Shown here in pieces: positions 27,346 to 37,700 of a stretch of 64,000 nucleotides of DNA. The stretch comes from Streptomyces atroolivaceus (lineage in GTDB: Bacteria; Actinomycetota; Actinomycetes; Streptomycetales; Streptomycetaceae). Below the pieces are notes generated by a model. It worked only from the letters and a program-made list of their open reading frames with translations. It was not told the origin of the DNA and made no database searches. Where the stretch lies: positions 132,831-196,830 of the forward strand of contig NZ_JNXG01000012.1 in the NCBI RefSeq assembly GCF_000717025.1. Direction: 5' to 3'. A program made the translations under genes and the position numbers. The stretch's first letter is position 1. Each line of letters starts with the position of its first letter.

Positions 27346-28556
27346 CTCCCGCGCACGGTGAGGCGGCGGACAGGAACGCGGACGATCTGACCGCCTGGAA
27401 CAGCGCCCTCCGCGCGCAGTTCCCGATCGTCACCGGTCACCCCGAACTCGCCTATCTGGACAGCGCCGCGACCACACAGAAGCCGCAGGCGGTCCTGGAC
27501 ACGGTCCAGGAGTACCTGACGACGTCCAACGCCAACGCGGGACGCGGCACCTACCCGTGGGCCAACAGGACCACGAGTCTGATCGAGGAGACACGCGAGC
27601 GGGTCAAGGCCTTCCTCGACGACCCGGATCCGGACACCTCGGCAGTCCACTTCGTCAGCGGCACCACCGAAGGGCTGCGCCGTGTGGCCCTGGACTGGCT
27701 CACCCGCGAACTCCGCGACGGGGACGAGATCGTGGTCCCCTTCGCCGATCACGAGGCGAACGCCTCACCCTGGCTGGAGGCTGTGGAGTCGCTGGCCCGG
27801 CAGGGGACCCGGATCACCGTCCAGGAGATGCCCTACCAGGCCTCCTCCGGTGACTACGACACGGACGGGCTCGCCGGGCTCGTCTCCCCCCGCACGCGGT
27901 TCGTGGCGGCCACCCACGTCCATCACGTCTATGGCGGGGACATGAACGTGCACCGGATCCGGCGGGTGGTGGGGCCTGACGCGGTGATCTGCCTGGACGC
28001 CGCCCAGAGCGTCGGCCACCTTCCCGTCTCCGTGAAGGAGCTGGACGTCGACTTCGCCGTCTTCTCCGGGCACAAGGCACTGGCCCTGCCAGGCTCCGGG
28101 GCCGTGTGGTCCCGCGGCGTGCGCGGGACGCCGTTCGCGCCGCGCGGCTGGAGCGGCACGCCGAACACCGTGGGCGTCGCGAGCCTGGGTGCCGCCCTGG
28201 ACTGGCTCGACCGGGCCGGGCTGGAGCGGATCGAACGGTGGACCGTCGGGCTGGCCGCGCGGCTGACGGAGGGGCTGAGGGCGCTGGCGCCGTACGAAGT
28301 GGTGGGGTGCCAGCTGAGCCTGGCAGAGCACTCTCCCGTGCAGCAGCGGCACGGCATCGTGACGTTCAGACACCGGGACGTCCATGCGGTCGACCTGGGG
28401 TTCATCCTCTTCAGCCACGGCTTCATGGTGCGGGCGGACGGTCTCTGCCAGGGCCGGGCCGGTGAGAACCGCAGCTCCGTCCGGGTCAGTGTGCACGCCT
28501 ACAACACCCGGCACGAGGTAGACCGGTTGTTGGAGGTCCTCGCCGGGTTGACCTAG
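27342..28556 (+). CDS. Class V aminotransferase / cysteine-desulfurase-like enzyme
   Basis: A 404-residue fold-type I PLP enzyme of the SufS/Csd branch. Landmarks are LAYLDSAATTQKPQAVLDTV, HFVSGTTEGLRRVALDWL, PFADHEANASPWLEA, DAAQSVGHLPVSVKELDVD and the PLP lysine in AVFSGHKALALPGSGA. A Cys in MVRADGLCQGRAGENR occupies the place of the SufS active-site cysteine, so persulfide formation from cysteine is plausible; aminotransfer or other chemistry cannot be excluded. The GTG start overlaps the previous stop (GTGA). It would be a natural sulfur donor to the rhodanese domain of its neighbour. A Zur-like box follows its stop after 6 bases. Confidence 0.83.
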   Translation: MTPAHGEAADRNADDLTAWNSALRAQFPIVTGHPELAYLDSAATTQKPQAVLDTVQEYLTTSNANAGRGTYPWANRTTSLIEETRERVKAFLDDPDPDTSAVHFVSGTTEGLRRVALDWLTRELRDGDEIVVPFADHEANASPWLEAVESLARQGTRITVQEMPYQASSGDYDTDGLAGLVSPRTRFVAATHVHHVYGGDMNVHRIRRVVGPDAVICLDAAQSVGHLPVSVKELDVDFAVFSGHKALALPGSGAVWSRGVRGTPFAPRGWSGTPNTVGVASLGAALDWLDRAGLERIERWTVGLAARLTEGLRALAPYEVVGCQLSLAEHSPVQQRHGIVTFRHRDVHAVDLGFILFSHGFMVRADGLCQGRAGENRSSVRVSVHAYNTRHEVDRLLEVLAGLT

Positions 28557-28562
28557 TGCCGA

Positions 28563-28577
28563 TGACAATCGTTTTCA
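28563..28577. promoter_or_regulatory. Zur-like box before the methyltransferase
   Basis: The 15-base sequence TGACAATCGTTTTCA differs at only three positions from the TGAAAATGATTTTCA-type actinobacterial Zur box and shares its palindromic ends. A TAGATT -10-like element follows at 28582-28587, and the methyltransferase start is 55 bases past the box. This suggests zinc-repressed transcription of the methyltransferase. Confidence 0.65.
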
Positions 28578-28631
28578 CCTGTAGATTCGGAGGCACACAG
28601 CGGAACGAACGCGTAGAGGTGGTACTGCAAG

Positions 28632-29387
28632 ATGAGCGTGAGCACGTCGACGGCCCGGCTGTGGGTGGACCGCTGGGAGCAACAGCAGCAGCGTTACGCG
28701 ATCGACCGGGAGGAACGCTTCACCGTGGTCGCGGACGTCGTGGAACACGTGACGTCCGGTCACCCCAGCCCCCGCGTGCTGGACCTGGGGTGCGGCCCCG
28801 GCTCGCTGCCCGCACGACTGACCGAGCGCCTGCCGCAGGCGGAGATCGTCGCCGTCGACATGGACCCGCTGCTGCTGGCGCTCGCCCGCGCCCGCCATCC
28901 GGACGCCGCCCGGTACGTCGAGGCGGTGATCGGCGACGAGGGCTGGACCCGGGCCCTCGGACTCCAGGGGACGGTCGACGCGGTCGTGTCGACCACGGCG
29001 CTCCACTACCTCCCCGAGAGTGTGCTGCGTACCACCTACGCGGAGCTGACCGCACTGCTGCGGCCCGGTGGCGTACTGATCAACGCCGACCACCTGTCGC
29101 AGGAAGAGGCCGGCTTCGCCGAGATCGCCGAGTTCGTCGGGGTCCGCCGGGCCGAGCGCCGGCACGCCTTCGATCATGAGGACTGGGAGGCATGGTGGTC
29201 CGCCGTCGAGAACGAGCCCGAGCTGAGGGAGCTGTGTGCCGAACGCCGTAAGCCGGGACCCGTCCATGCCGACTGCGCCGTCACGCTCGGCAGACACGTC
29301 GAGCTGCTGGCCGAGGCAGGTTTCGGCCATGCCAGCCCGGTCTGGCAGGTGGGCAACAGTTACGTCCTCGTCGCCATCCGTCAGTAG
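28632..29387 (+). CDS. Class I SAM-dependent methyltransferase
   Basis: A 251-residue methyltransferase. The SAM-binding motif I is VLDLGCGPGSLPARL, the acidic motif II EIVAVDMDPLLLALARA, and motif IV VDAVVSTTALHYLPESVL; motif VI follows in LRPGGVLINADHL. No membrane segment. The acceptor is not evident; small-molecule methyltransferases have this size. It is last in the PLP-enzyme cluster, but the 75-base gap and its own Zur-like box show it has a separate promoter and probably responds to zinc. Confidence 0.85.
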   Translation: MSVSTSTARLWVDRWEQQQQRYAIDREERFTVVADVVEHVTSGHPSPRVLDLGCGPGSLPARLTERLPQAEIVAVDMDPLLLALARARHPDAARYVEAVIGDEGWTRALGLQGTVDAVVSTTALHYLPESVLRTTYAELTALLRPGGVLINADHLSQEEAGFAEIAEFVGVRRAERRHAFDHEDWEAWWSAVENEPELRELCAERRKPGPVHADCAVTLGRHVELLAEAGFGHASPVWQVGNSYVLVAIRQ

Positions 29388-29721
29388 CGGCGGAGCGCGG
29401 TCGCACAGAGCGGGGAACGCCTCCGGGGCGGCGCCTCCGTGCCCGCGAGCACCGGGGCAGCAGGCCCGGCACCCGACCCGGCCGGTGGTACCTCCGAGGC
29501 CCGCCGGCGTGCGGAGAGCCCCGCGAGCACGTCCCGTGACCGGAGCCACGGCCTCCGTCGCCGTGCGCGGGGAGCGCACAGCCGCGATCCTGGCTGTGCC
29601 GGGCCGCGAACGCCGGCCCGGGTCCGGCCACGGCCGACCGGCGGAAGGGCCTCACCATGGCGGAGCAGGACAGGAACGCGGTCCACGAGCCGGAGTCGCC
29701 GCACAGGAAGGGCTGGGGGTC
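29388..29721. other. Intergenic region, no gene seen
   Basis: About 334 bases between the methyltransferase and the DUF3140 gene. Open frames translate to Arg/Pro/Ala-rich sequence without motifs. No convincing hairpin or promoter was identified. Confidence 0.45.
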
Positions 29722-30063
29722 ATGAGCGACGGAGACGACGAGGAGCGGCAGGAGACCCTCGACCGCTTCGGCGAGGCCGTGAACATGACCGCCGGCGAGC
29801 TGGAGAAGTGGCTCGACACCGAGCAGTCGCGGCAGGCCGGTCAGAAGAACGGCGGTGGGGAGTCCACCGGGCATGCTTCCGGCCGCCGGATCGTGGCGCT
29901 GCTGCGTACCCGGAAGGGTGACCTGACCGAGAGCGATCTCTCCCATATGCGCAAGGTCACCGGCTATGTGCGGCGGCACGTCCAGCAGCGTCCCGAAGGT
30001 GACGTCAGCGACACCCGCTGGCGCTACTCCCTGATGAACTGGGGCCACGACCCCGAGAAGTGA
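29722..30063 (+). CDS. DUF3140 family protein
   Basis: A 113-residue soluble protein. It has the DUF3140 order: VNMTAGELEKWLDTEQS near the start, GRRIVALLRTRKGDLTESD in the middle, a helix ending in VTGYVRRHVQQRP, and the closing WRYSLMNWGHDPEK. DUF3140 proteins are small, widespread in actinobacteria and fungi, and have no established role. The ATG at 29722 gives the usual family length; upstream in-frame sequence is not protein-like. Convergent with the type VII secretion-associated genes, 78 bases apart. Confidence 0.8.
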   Translation: MSDGDDEERQETLDRFGEAVNMTAGELEKWLDTEQSRQAGQKNGGGESTGHASGRRIVALLRTRKGDLTESDLSHMRKVTGYVRRHVQQRPEGDVSDTRWRYSLMNWGHDPEK

Positions 30064-30075
30064 CCTCTTGTTCTC

Positions 30076-30091
30076 CACGCGGATCCGCGTG
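30076..30091. terminator. Possible short bidirectional hairpin
   Basis: A perfect 16-base palindrome CACGCGGATCCGCGTG that can fold as a 6-bp stem with a GATC loop, in the convergent spacer between DUF3140 and the leftward type VII-associated genes. Weak but well placed. Confidence 0.35.
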
Positions 30092-30141
30092 AGCGCCATG
30101 GGTCACTCGTCGGAACGACGCGTCGCACGCCCTGTCGGCTC

Positions 30142-30921
30142 TCACCGGTTCTCGGCGTCCTTCGCCACTCCCCCGTCGGACGTCGCCGTGAGCCCGGATG
30201 CGCTGTCCGTCTGCGTGCTCGAGGCCTGCGGTGCTGCGGGCTCCCCCTGGTCCGGCCCGTCGGCCCCGGGAGCGGGAGCCTCGGTGGCCGGGGTCCCGCG
30301 GTGTGCCCCTGCCTCGCCCCCCGCCTCCCCCGCGGCCTCCCGCAGCACCTGTGCGAGCCCGTCCGCGCCCAGCACCATGCTGACCTGGGCCGAGCTGTTG
30401 ATGCACAGGCCGTGGTCCGGAGGGATGCGGGCGATCAGGTCCGCGACCGGCAGGCGTTCGAACCCCAGCCGCCCGGCGGCCTGGAGGTAGCGCGGGGACG
30501 TGTAGACCGGGACCACCGCCGTGCCGTCGGGCGCCGACGCGCTCACCGGTTCACCCCCCGCCGTGACCAGCACCGCGACCTCGGCCCTGGCCAGGGCCGC
30601 CGTGACGTCCTCCGCCGGGCCGTACCCGGTGGTGGCGAGCTGGACGGCGCGGTCCACGTCGTCGGCGGGCTCGGGCCACCCCATCGCCTCGGGGGACGGC
30701 CTGTAGTCCTCGTTGTCCTCCCACTCGACGATCTCGCCCTCGGAGTCGGAACGCCACTGCCCGACCACGGCCCACTCCGGCGGCGGGCCCTCCCCCTGCC
30801 AGGCGGGATCGGGCAGGTAGAGCCAGTGGTCGGGTGCGAGCCTGGCGGCCTGGAGAAACTCCTCGGGAGGGGCGGGGTCCAGGGGGGCGGCGGGGGTTCC
30901 GGTGCCGAGCTCACTCATCAT
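30142..30921 (-). CDS. Type VII secretion system-associated protein (paralogue 2)
   Basis: A 259-residue cytoplasmic protein. Landmarks shared with the next gene upstream: PPEEFLQAARLAPDHWLYLP, EWAVVGQWRSDSEGEIVEWE, YRPSPEAMGWPEPADDVD and LATTGYGPAEDVTAALARA. This pattern is what Streptomyces annotations call type VII secretion system-associated protein; its middle resembles SseB-like enhancer folds. The C-terminal ~55 residues are a low-complexity Ala/Gly/Pro/Ser tail. Start codons ATG-ATG overlap the stop of the upstream paralogue, so translation is coupled. Likely a chaperone or accessory factor for the giant gene product encoded upstream; the role is inferred from position. Confidence 0.75.
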   Translation of the reverse strand: MMSELGTGTPAAPLDPAPPEEFLQAARLAPDHWLYLPDPAWQGEGPPPEWAVVGQWRSDSEGEIVEWEDNEDYRPSPEAMGWPEPADDVDRAVQLATTGYGPAEDVTAALARAEVAVLVTAGGEPVSASAPDGTAVVPVYTSPRYLQAAGRLGFERLPVADLIARIPPDHGLCINSSAQVSMVLGADGLAQVLREAAGEAGGEAGAHRGTPATEAPAPGADGPDQGEPAAPQASSTQTDSASGLTATSDGGVAKDAENR

Positions 30922-31681
30922 GTCCTCGCTTGCTGGGGGTACCTGAGTCGGTGTGGGGGCGCCCGGCGGCCCGGGCCGGGGCGTCGGGTCCGGATCCGCC
31001 GGTCACCTCCGCCCACCGTGCCCGCAGATCGTCCGCCGGGACGAGCAGTGCGGCCGGAGCGGAGGCGCTGAGGAACATCACGTCCCGGCCGGCCGGCAGC
31101 CGGTCGAGGAGGTCGGGGAGCGCCATCAGCACGTGCACGGGAAGGCGGTCCGCCGACGCCTGCGGCGCCACAGGGAAGACGGGCGCCGCGAGGGCGCCGC
31201 CGGGTGCCCGCGTCCACGCCGGCTCCCCGTCGTCGGCCACGCACACCGCCACGGTGCCGGCCTCCGCGAGAGCCTCGGCGACATCCGCGTCCGGACCGTA
31301 ACCGGTGGCAGCCAGGTGCACGGCGGCGTCGGCGTCGCTGACCGGTGGGGCCCACCCGAGTGCGGCGGGTGAGGGGCGGTAGTCCGGGTTGGCCTCCCAC
31401 TCGGCGATCTCGCCGTGGGCGTCGCTGCGCCAGCGGCCGAGCACGGCCCAGGGGGGCGGGGGCTCGTCGTCCGTCTCGCCGAGCCAGTGCCGGTCGGTCA
31501 CCGACAGCCAGTGGTCGGGAGCGGTGCGGGCCGCCGCGACGATCTCCTCGGGCGGCGCCGGGAAGTGCGCGTGTTCCCGCCCTACGGGTACGGACGGACG
31601 CACGGACACGCCCGCGGGCGCCGCGCCGGGAGGAGGTATCGGCCCGCGGACGGCGTCCGGCCGTCCGTCAGAAGTCGGCAT
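30911..31681 (-). CDS. Type VII secretion system-associated protein (paralogue 1)
   Basis: A 256-residue paralogue of the following gene. Shared landmarks are PPEEIVAAARTAPDHWLSVT, PWAVLGRWRSDAHGEIAEWE, YRPSPAALGWAPPVSDAD and LAATGYGPDADVAEALAEA. It differs by a Pro-rich N-terminal extension of ~35 residues and has its own divergent C-terminus. GGAG lies seven bases before the ATG, and the giant gene's stop is 68 bases upstream, so all three are probably one leftward transcript. The duplication beside one very large partner suggests recognition of two segments of it, or one chaperone and one immunity-type role; neither is shown. Confidence 0.75.
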   Translation of the reverse strand: MPTSDGRPDAVRGPIPPPGAAPAGVSVRPSVPVGREHAHFPAPPEEIVAAARTAPDHWLSVTDRHWLGETDDEPPPPWAVLGRWRSDAHGEIAEWEANPDYRPSPAALGWAPPVSDADAAVHLAATGYGPDADVAEALAEAGTVAVCVADDGEPAWTRAPGGALAAPVFPVAPQASADRLPVHVLMALPDLLDRLPAGRDVMFLSASAPAALLVPADDLRARWAEVTGGSGPDAPARAAGRPHTDSGTPSKRGHDE

Positions 31682-31749
31682 GGGGGTCGCTCCATACAGT
31701 CACGCCGCGCGGATGCCCGGCTGGCAGAGGAAGACACGAGGACATCTCA

Positions 31750-34700
31750 TCACCCGTGCGCACGGTCGTCGCTCCCCGCCCCCGCTCCGGCGGCCTTCCC
31801 GGACTCCTCCGCCCGCCCGGCCTCCAACTCGGCCAGCAGCGCGCGGGCGTGCTCGTCCGGGAACAGCCCTTCGCGGGCGACGTAGGCCCGCAGTTCCTCC
31901 TCGGACAGCGGGTGGACGTCCCAGTACCGGCCCCAGTTGTTCACGTAGACCGACGCCGCCGAGCGGTCGAACTCGTCCAGGGCGTGCTGGGCTCCGGTCA
32001 TCACCTCGTGGAAGCTGTGGTGGCCCACACCCACCAGGATGCTCACCAGTCCGGACCTGATGAGACCGAGGTCCACGGGCACGCCCGCGAGCCGGGTGAG
32101 CCGGGCCACGTGCGTGATGATCCGGTAGGCGCTGCCCGAAGTGCCGGTCAGCACGAGGCCACCGGAGTCCTCGGAACGCGCCTGGAAGTCCGCGGCCATC
32201 GGCAGCGTGTGCGTCAGCCCGGCGGGCGACCAGAGCAGCGTCCCCTCCCGGACCGCCAGGCGCCGCTCGGCCGGGCTCAGCGCGGGCCAGACCTCGTGGG
32301 GCCGCAGGGGTGTCCGCAGAAGCGCGTCCAGCTCGTCCATCTCCTGTTCCTCGTCCTCGGGGTCCAGGCCCGCCGCGAGGAGTTCGGCACGCTCGCGCTC
32401 GTAACGCCTGAGCTGCTCGCTCCGGTGCCGGTCACGGCGCTCCAGCCCGATCACCGGATGCTGCGGCTCTACACCTCCCATCAGGTACGGGACGAGGTCC
32501 CTCGCCACGCCGTTGAACAGGAACGTCACCCGTTCACGCAGGTTGCCGGACTCCACGACTCTCGCGAGTTTCTCGTACGAGGTCCCGACGGCTCCGGCGT
32601 CCTCGCCGCTTCTGCTGCCGAACTGCCGGTAGTCCGTGCGGTTGTGCAGGGCGATCGCCCAGAACGCCCGCACGACCTTGCCGAACTCGTCGTTGACCTG
32701 CTGGTCGTCTCCCAGGTACGCGGCGAGCCGCTGCTCGAAGTACAGGGCCTCCTGCGCGTAGCGGACGCGGGCCAGGGCCCAGGAGGGCGCGTCGAGTTGC
32801 CCGGCCTGCTCGTCGGGCTCCGAGGAGTCATCCCGCTCGGTGCCTCCTCGGGAGTTCCCGGGCACCGGGGTGCCCTCACGGTCCGTGGACGGTTCCCGCC
32901 TTCGCGGCAACGGCGCCGGGTCGTCGTCCGAGTCGGAGTGGTCGTCCCTCGACAACAACGGCCGCGGATCGTCGTCCGGGTCCGAATCCAGGGACAGGGC
33001 CGGGAACGATTCGAGCACCGGGCCGGCGAAGTCCGCGTCCACGACGGACGCCCCGCCGCTTCCGGTGTGCGGCGCGAAGTACGGGTTGGGGACGTACGGC
33101 CCGACCGGCATGCCGTACGCCATCGGTTGCACGCCACGGATGTACCGGCGGTGGATGCCCCCGGGGAAGAGCACCTCCTCCTGGTCGGGGAAGGGCGAGG
33201 CCAGCCCCAGAGTGGCGTTCACGTCGATGCCGCCGGGGACCTGCATGTCGTAGCGCCAGCGGTAACGGCGGTGCAGCGCGTCCGCCCCCATCGGGTTCGC
33301 GCGGGCGCTGTCGCGCACGTAGTCACGGTTCGCGGTCGCGCTCGCGAAGACGGTGTTCGGAACCAGGGCGCTGCCGCCGTAGACGTGGTCGACGAGGTGC
33401 ACCATCTCGGGCCCGTACGGCTTGAGCCCTTCGCGGAAGACCTGCTCGGGACCGTCAGGACTGAAGCGGAACAGCGGGCCCTCGTGGTCACGCCACAGCG
33501 CGTCGGGGAGCGTGCTGCCTGCCAGCGCGGCCGGGTCGGCCGCGACGACGGCCGGGTCGACGGGCGGGGTCGGGCTCACCGGCCCGGTGGCGGGCCAGCC
33601 GACAGGTACGGGCTCGGCGCCCTGGTCCGTCAACAGACGGGAAGAGGCGACGAGTCCACGACCGGGCAGGTACCAGTCCCAGGCCGGACCCTTGGAGTAC
33701 ACCCGCCCGGCCATGTCCGTGACACCACCGGCGGACGGGCCGTCGGGGTTGTACTCGCCGCGCAGTCCGAGCGACGGAATCTCGGCCACGAACACGTGGA
33801 GGTCCGGATCGTCCTGGCCGTAGCCCCACACGGTGTGCCGGTCGGTCGCGACGGCCACGGGGAACGCCTCCAGCGTCTCCTCGTACCGCCCGTCGAACTG
33901 CCCGTCCGCCGAATAGGGCAGGGCCTGCTGCCCCGCCGAGGCCGTGTCGGCGGCGGGCGCGGTGCCGGCGCTCCACTCAGCGGTCCCCGCGGTGTTCACC
34001 GTGCCCGGAGCGACGGACGGATCGGCGGACGGCATCCGCGGGACGGTCCGGTGCCAGACGCCGGGCCGCCCCGCGTCCGCAGCGAGAGCCGTCACGACGC
34101 CCGGCCGCGTCGTGCCTCCCTCGGACACCGTGAGCGCGCCGTCGTAGCTCCATACGGTCCGGTCGTTCGTGAGGGAGAAGCCCTGCTGTGCGCGCAGCTG
34201 CCCCGTTCCGATACCGGGCACCAGCAGGGCAAGGGGGCGGTGATGGTCGATCAGCGGCAGCTCCGGGTCGGATTCCAGCAGTGCGAAGAACTCCTGCGAG
34301 GTGACCTGCACGGTGCCGCCCGGCAGTCGCAGGACCACCGCACCGGCGTCCGTCGTGTCCGCGTACACGAAGTACGGAGCGGCGGCGCCCTGCTGGGTCC
34401 ACGGGGCGAACTCCAGCGAGCCGGTGTTCCCGGCGGTGCCGGTCCTGTCGGCGTACAGGCGGGAGGGCTCCAGCCCTCCGGGGGTCGGCGTGGGCCCCCA
34501 GTTGCGGCCCTGGAGGAGGCCGCCGGGCGTGCGGATGCGGCCCTCGTCGGCGAACGCCCCCAGCGTCTCCAGGTGGAAGACGGCGAGTTCACCCGGGTGG
34601 CCGGAGTTCCGCCCGGTGGCGAAGGCCTGTTCGGTCAGCTCCCTCAGCCGGGCCTCCGTGGACGCGTCCCACCCGGCCTCGGCGGGCAGGTGGAGCGCCG

Positions 34701-37700
34701 CACGCCCCAGTTCCTCCCGTCGCGCGGGTGTCCTGGCGTCCAGCAGCTGTGAGGCGCCGGTCATCGCCCACAGTGCGCGGGCGTACTCACGCGGCGTGAG
34801 TGGACCGGCGGGCATCCGCAGCACCGCCCGCACTGCGGCGTCGCCACCTGAGGCGATCCTGTCCAGCGCGTCCCGCAGCGCGGGCGCGTCCCATACGTCG
34901 GTGAGCGCCACGTCCCGTGGTGCGGCCAGGGCGCTGTCGAGCACGGCCTCGAAGTCGGCCGGTCCCGGGTCGTTCCCGTCGGGAGGCGACGCGAGGAGCT
35001 GCCACAGCTCCATGCGCAGCGGGGTGAGCGCGCTCAGCGCCGGGTCGTTCGCCCGCAGCGTCTCCAGTGCGCCGATCCCGCGCAGCAGCCGCTCGTAACG
35101 GCCGCCAGGCACACCCCGGTCGGCCTCCACCTCGTTGCCGAAGACCTGCTTCAGCGCCCGTACCAGCCTCAGGGCGCGCGGCCCCTCGTCGTCCCAGGCG
35201 GGAAGGCCCGTGGGATGCGGGAGGGGGCGCAGGCCGGCGGCCTCGCTCAACTCCGCCGTCGAGAGCACCGGTTCGGGCAGGAACGTCTCCATGCGTGCCA
35301 GGGTGCCGTCGGGCGTCGCCGCGAGCAGCCGCGTGGTGTCGTTGTAGCCGGTCCTTCCGGTGGCGGCGGTGGTGGTGCGCCCGCTGCTGTTGGCGGCGTG
35401 CTGCGCGAGCGCGACCTCCTCCAGGGGGTCCTCGACGAGCGGCGCGGGCCTGATGAGGGACTGGGGGCGCAGCGGGTCACCCGCCACGGCGCCGTAGCAG
35501 CTGGCGACGTGCAGTTCGTCCCCGGCCGCCCGCTCGACCACCTCGGGCAGCCCGCCGATGTAGCGTCCGCCGTCCTCGGCTCCGAGCAGCAGCACCCGGC
35601 CGTCCTTGCCGGCCAGCTTCAGCCCGCCGGGTACGCCGTGGGCGTGGAAGGTGTAGACCGAGGCCTCGGGGTCCGGGGCGGTCTCCTCGGTGCCGACCGT
35701 GTGGAAGGTGTCGCCGAGGCGGAGGACGTGCGCGCGCTCCCGCATGCCCCGGTACAGTCTCAGCCGCCGCTCCCGCAGCCGCCTGCGGCCGTCGTCGGGC
35801 ATCGACTCCCGGCCCTCGAAGCGGTGGTCCGCCCCGACCAGCGGGCGGGTGTCCACATCGCTGTCCCGGAACCGGATTCCGTCCACGGTGACCCATTCGC
35901 GGTCCACGGACTGCCCGTTCGCGGCCGACGGCGGGTCGAAGAGCACCCAGTCGCCGTACGCGTCGCCGGGGTCGGAGTCGACGAGCGACAGCACGTGGAC
36001 GGCCGGCCCGGCGGCCGTGTGGGGCTCGGTCTCGGGCCCCATGAGGCGTCCGTCGCCGCTGGGCGCCCAGACCCTGCGGCCCAGCCGCTCCGCCACGGCC
36101 CGTGCCAACTGGCCGTACTGGGCGCCCGCGTACGGGCTCGCCAGCACGACCGGGACGTCGAGCGGCAGCGACGCGAGTACGGGATCGGCTGCCAGCAGGT
36201 CGGCCACCGCCTGCGGGCCCAGGTCCCTGCCGTCGGCGAACAGCGCCTCGTCGTAGCCGCCCTCGGCCGCCACCACGTAGGCGCCTTCCCCCCAAGGGGC
36301 GGCCTCCTCGGAGACCCTCCGCAGCTCACCGACCCGCTGTTCGTGAAGCTGGATCCGCGTGGCGTCGACGCTGCTGATGCCGGATCCGGTCCAGTCGCGC
36401 CCGCGCGGAGCGCCCTGGGTGTCGCTCATCAGCGTGTCGCCGGACAACAGCGGGTCCACGGCCGCATCGACGGCTCCCACGGGCGGAAGCGAGTCCGTGG
36501 ACCACGACCCGGACGTGTCCGAGGAGGAGACGGGTGAGGCCGGGGCCGACGCCGTGTCGGTCCCCGGGGCGAAGGCCCAGTCGGGGCCGGACGGCGACGT
36601 GAGTGGCGTCAGGGAGCCCCGGGGCCCGCTGTCCGCAGCCGGGTCCGGGTGCGTGGCGCCCCGTCCCGTGGACCGGGGCACCGGCGCGGGCAGCGGGCGG
36701 GGCGCGTCCTTGGGCGCGGCGTACTGGACCGGGCGCGCCTCGTGCCAGACACCGCCCCCCGGCACACCCCCCATGACGGCCGAGTGGTGCATGGTCAGCA
36801 CCGGCTGCCCGGAGTCCCCGGTGCCGGACAGGTCCGCCGGGAAGTCGGTCCACCACACGGTGCGGCCCAGCCGCTGGGCGAGCCGCTCGGCCACGTCGCC
36901 CGCGTCGGCGGGCGGTCCGGTGAACGCCAGGACGACGGGGGTGGTCAGTTCCCTGCGCGTCAGCATGGGGTCGTGCGCGAGCAGCTCCACGAACTCGCGG
37001 GGGGACACGGCGGCCGTCTCCCCGTCGTAGGTCAGCCGGAGGAGCTCCGGGTCGTACGCGTCGGGGGCGACCCGCACCAGGTACGGGACCCGCGTGCGCC
37101 CGCCCTGCGTCCACGGCGCGTCCGCCACCACGGCGAAGGTGCGGAACTGTGCCAGATCCACGTACGACTGCGGCTGTCCGCCGGTGAAGTCGCGGCCGAG
37201 CCCGCGGGCGCCGCCCTGCACCGTGCGCAGACCGGACGTGGCGTACACCCCGGACTCCTCCAGCTCGTACACCGCCGCCACGTCCGGGTCGGACGCCTGG
37301 CGGCCCACCGCGAAGGCGCGGGTGAGCAGATCGAGCGCTTCCCCGAGTTCGTCGGGGCCCGGCCGTGCGCCGGGCGTCAGGTGGAGGACCTGCGCGACGA
37401 ACGCGTCCTGGTCCGGGCCCCGGGTGTCCAGCGTCTCCTCGGCCTTGACCCGGGCCCAGAAGATGCGCGACAGCTCGGTCTCCCCGACCGCGTCCTCGTC
37501 GATGTCCAGGGCGGTGGCCGCCTCCTCCTCGGGGTCGGCGTCCCGCATCCACCGGGCGGCCGCCTCCACGGCGGGGAGGTCCACGAAGCCCACCAGCTGG
37601 TCGCCCGGCCACATCGACCACTGCTCGGCGGCGGCGGCCAGTACACGTCGGGTGACGTCCTGGTTCACACCGGACGCGGCGTCGGGGTGCGCCTCGACCA

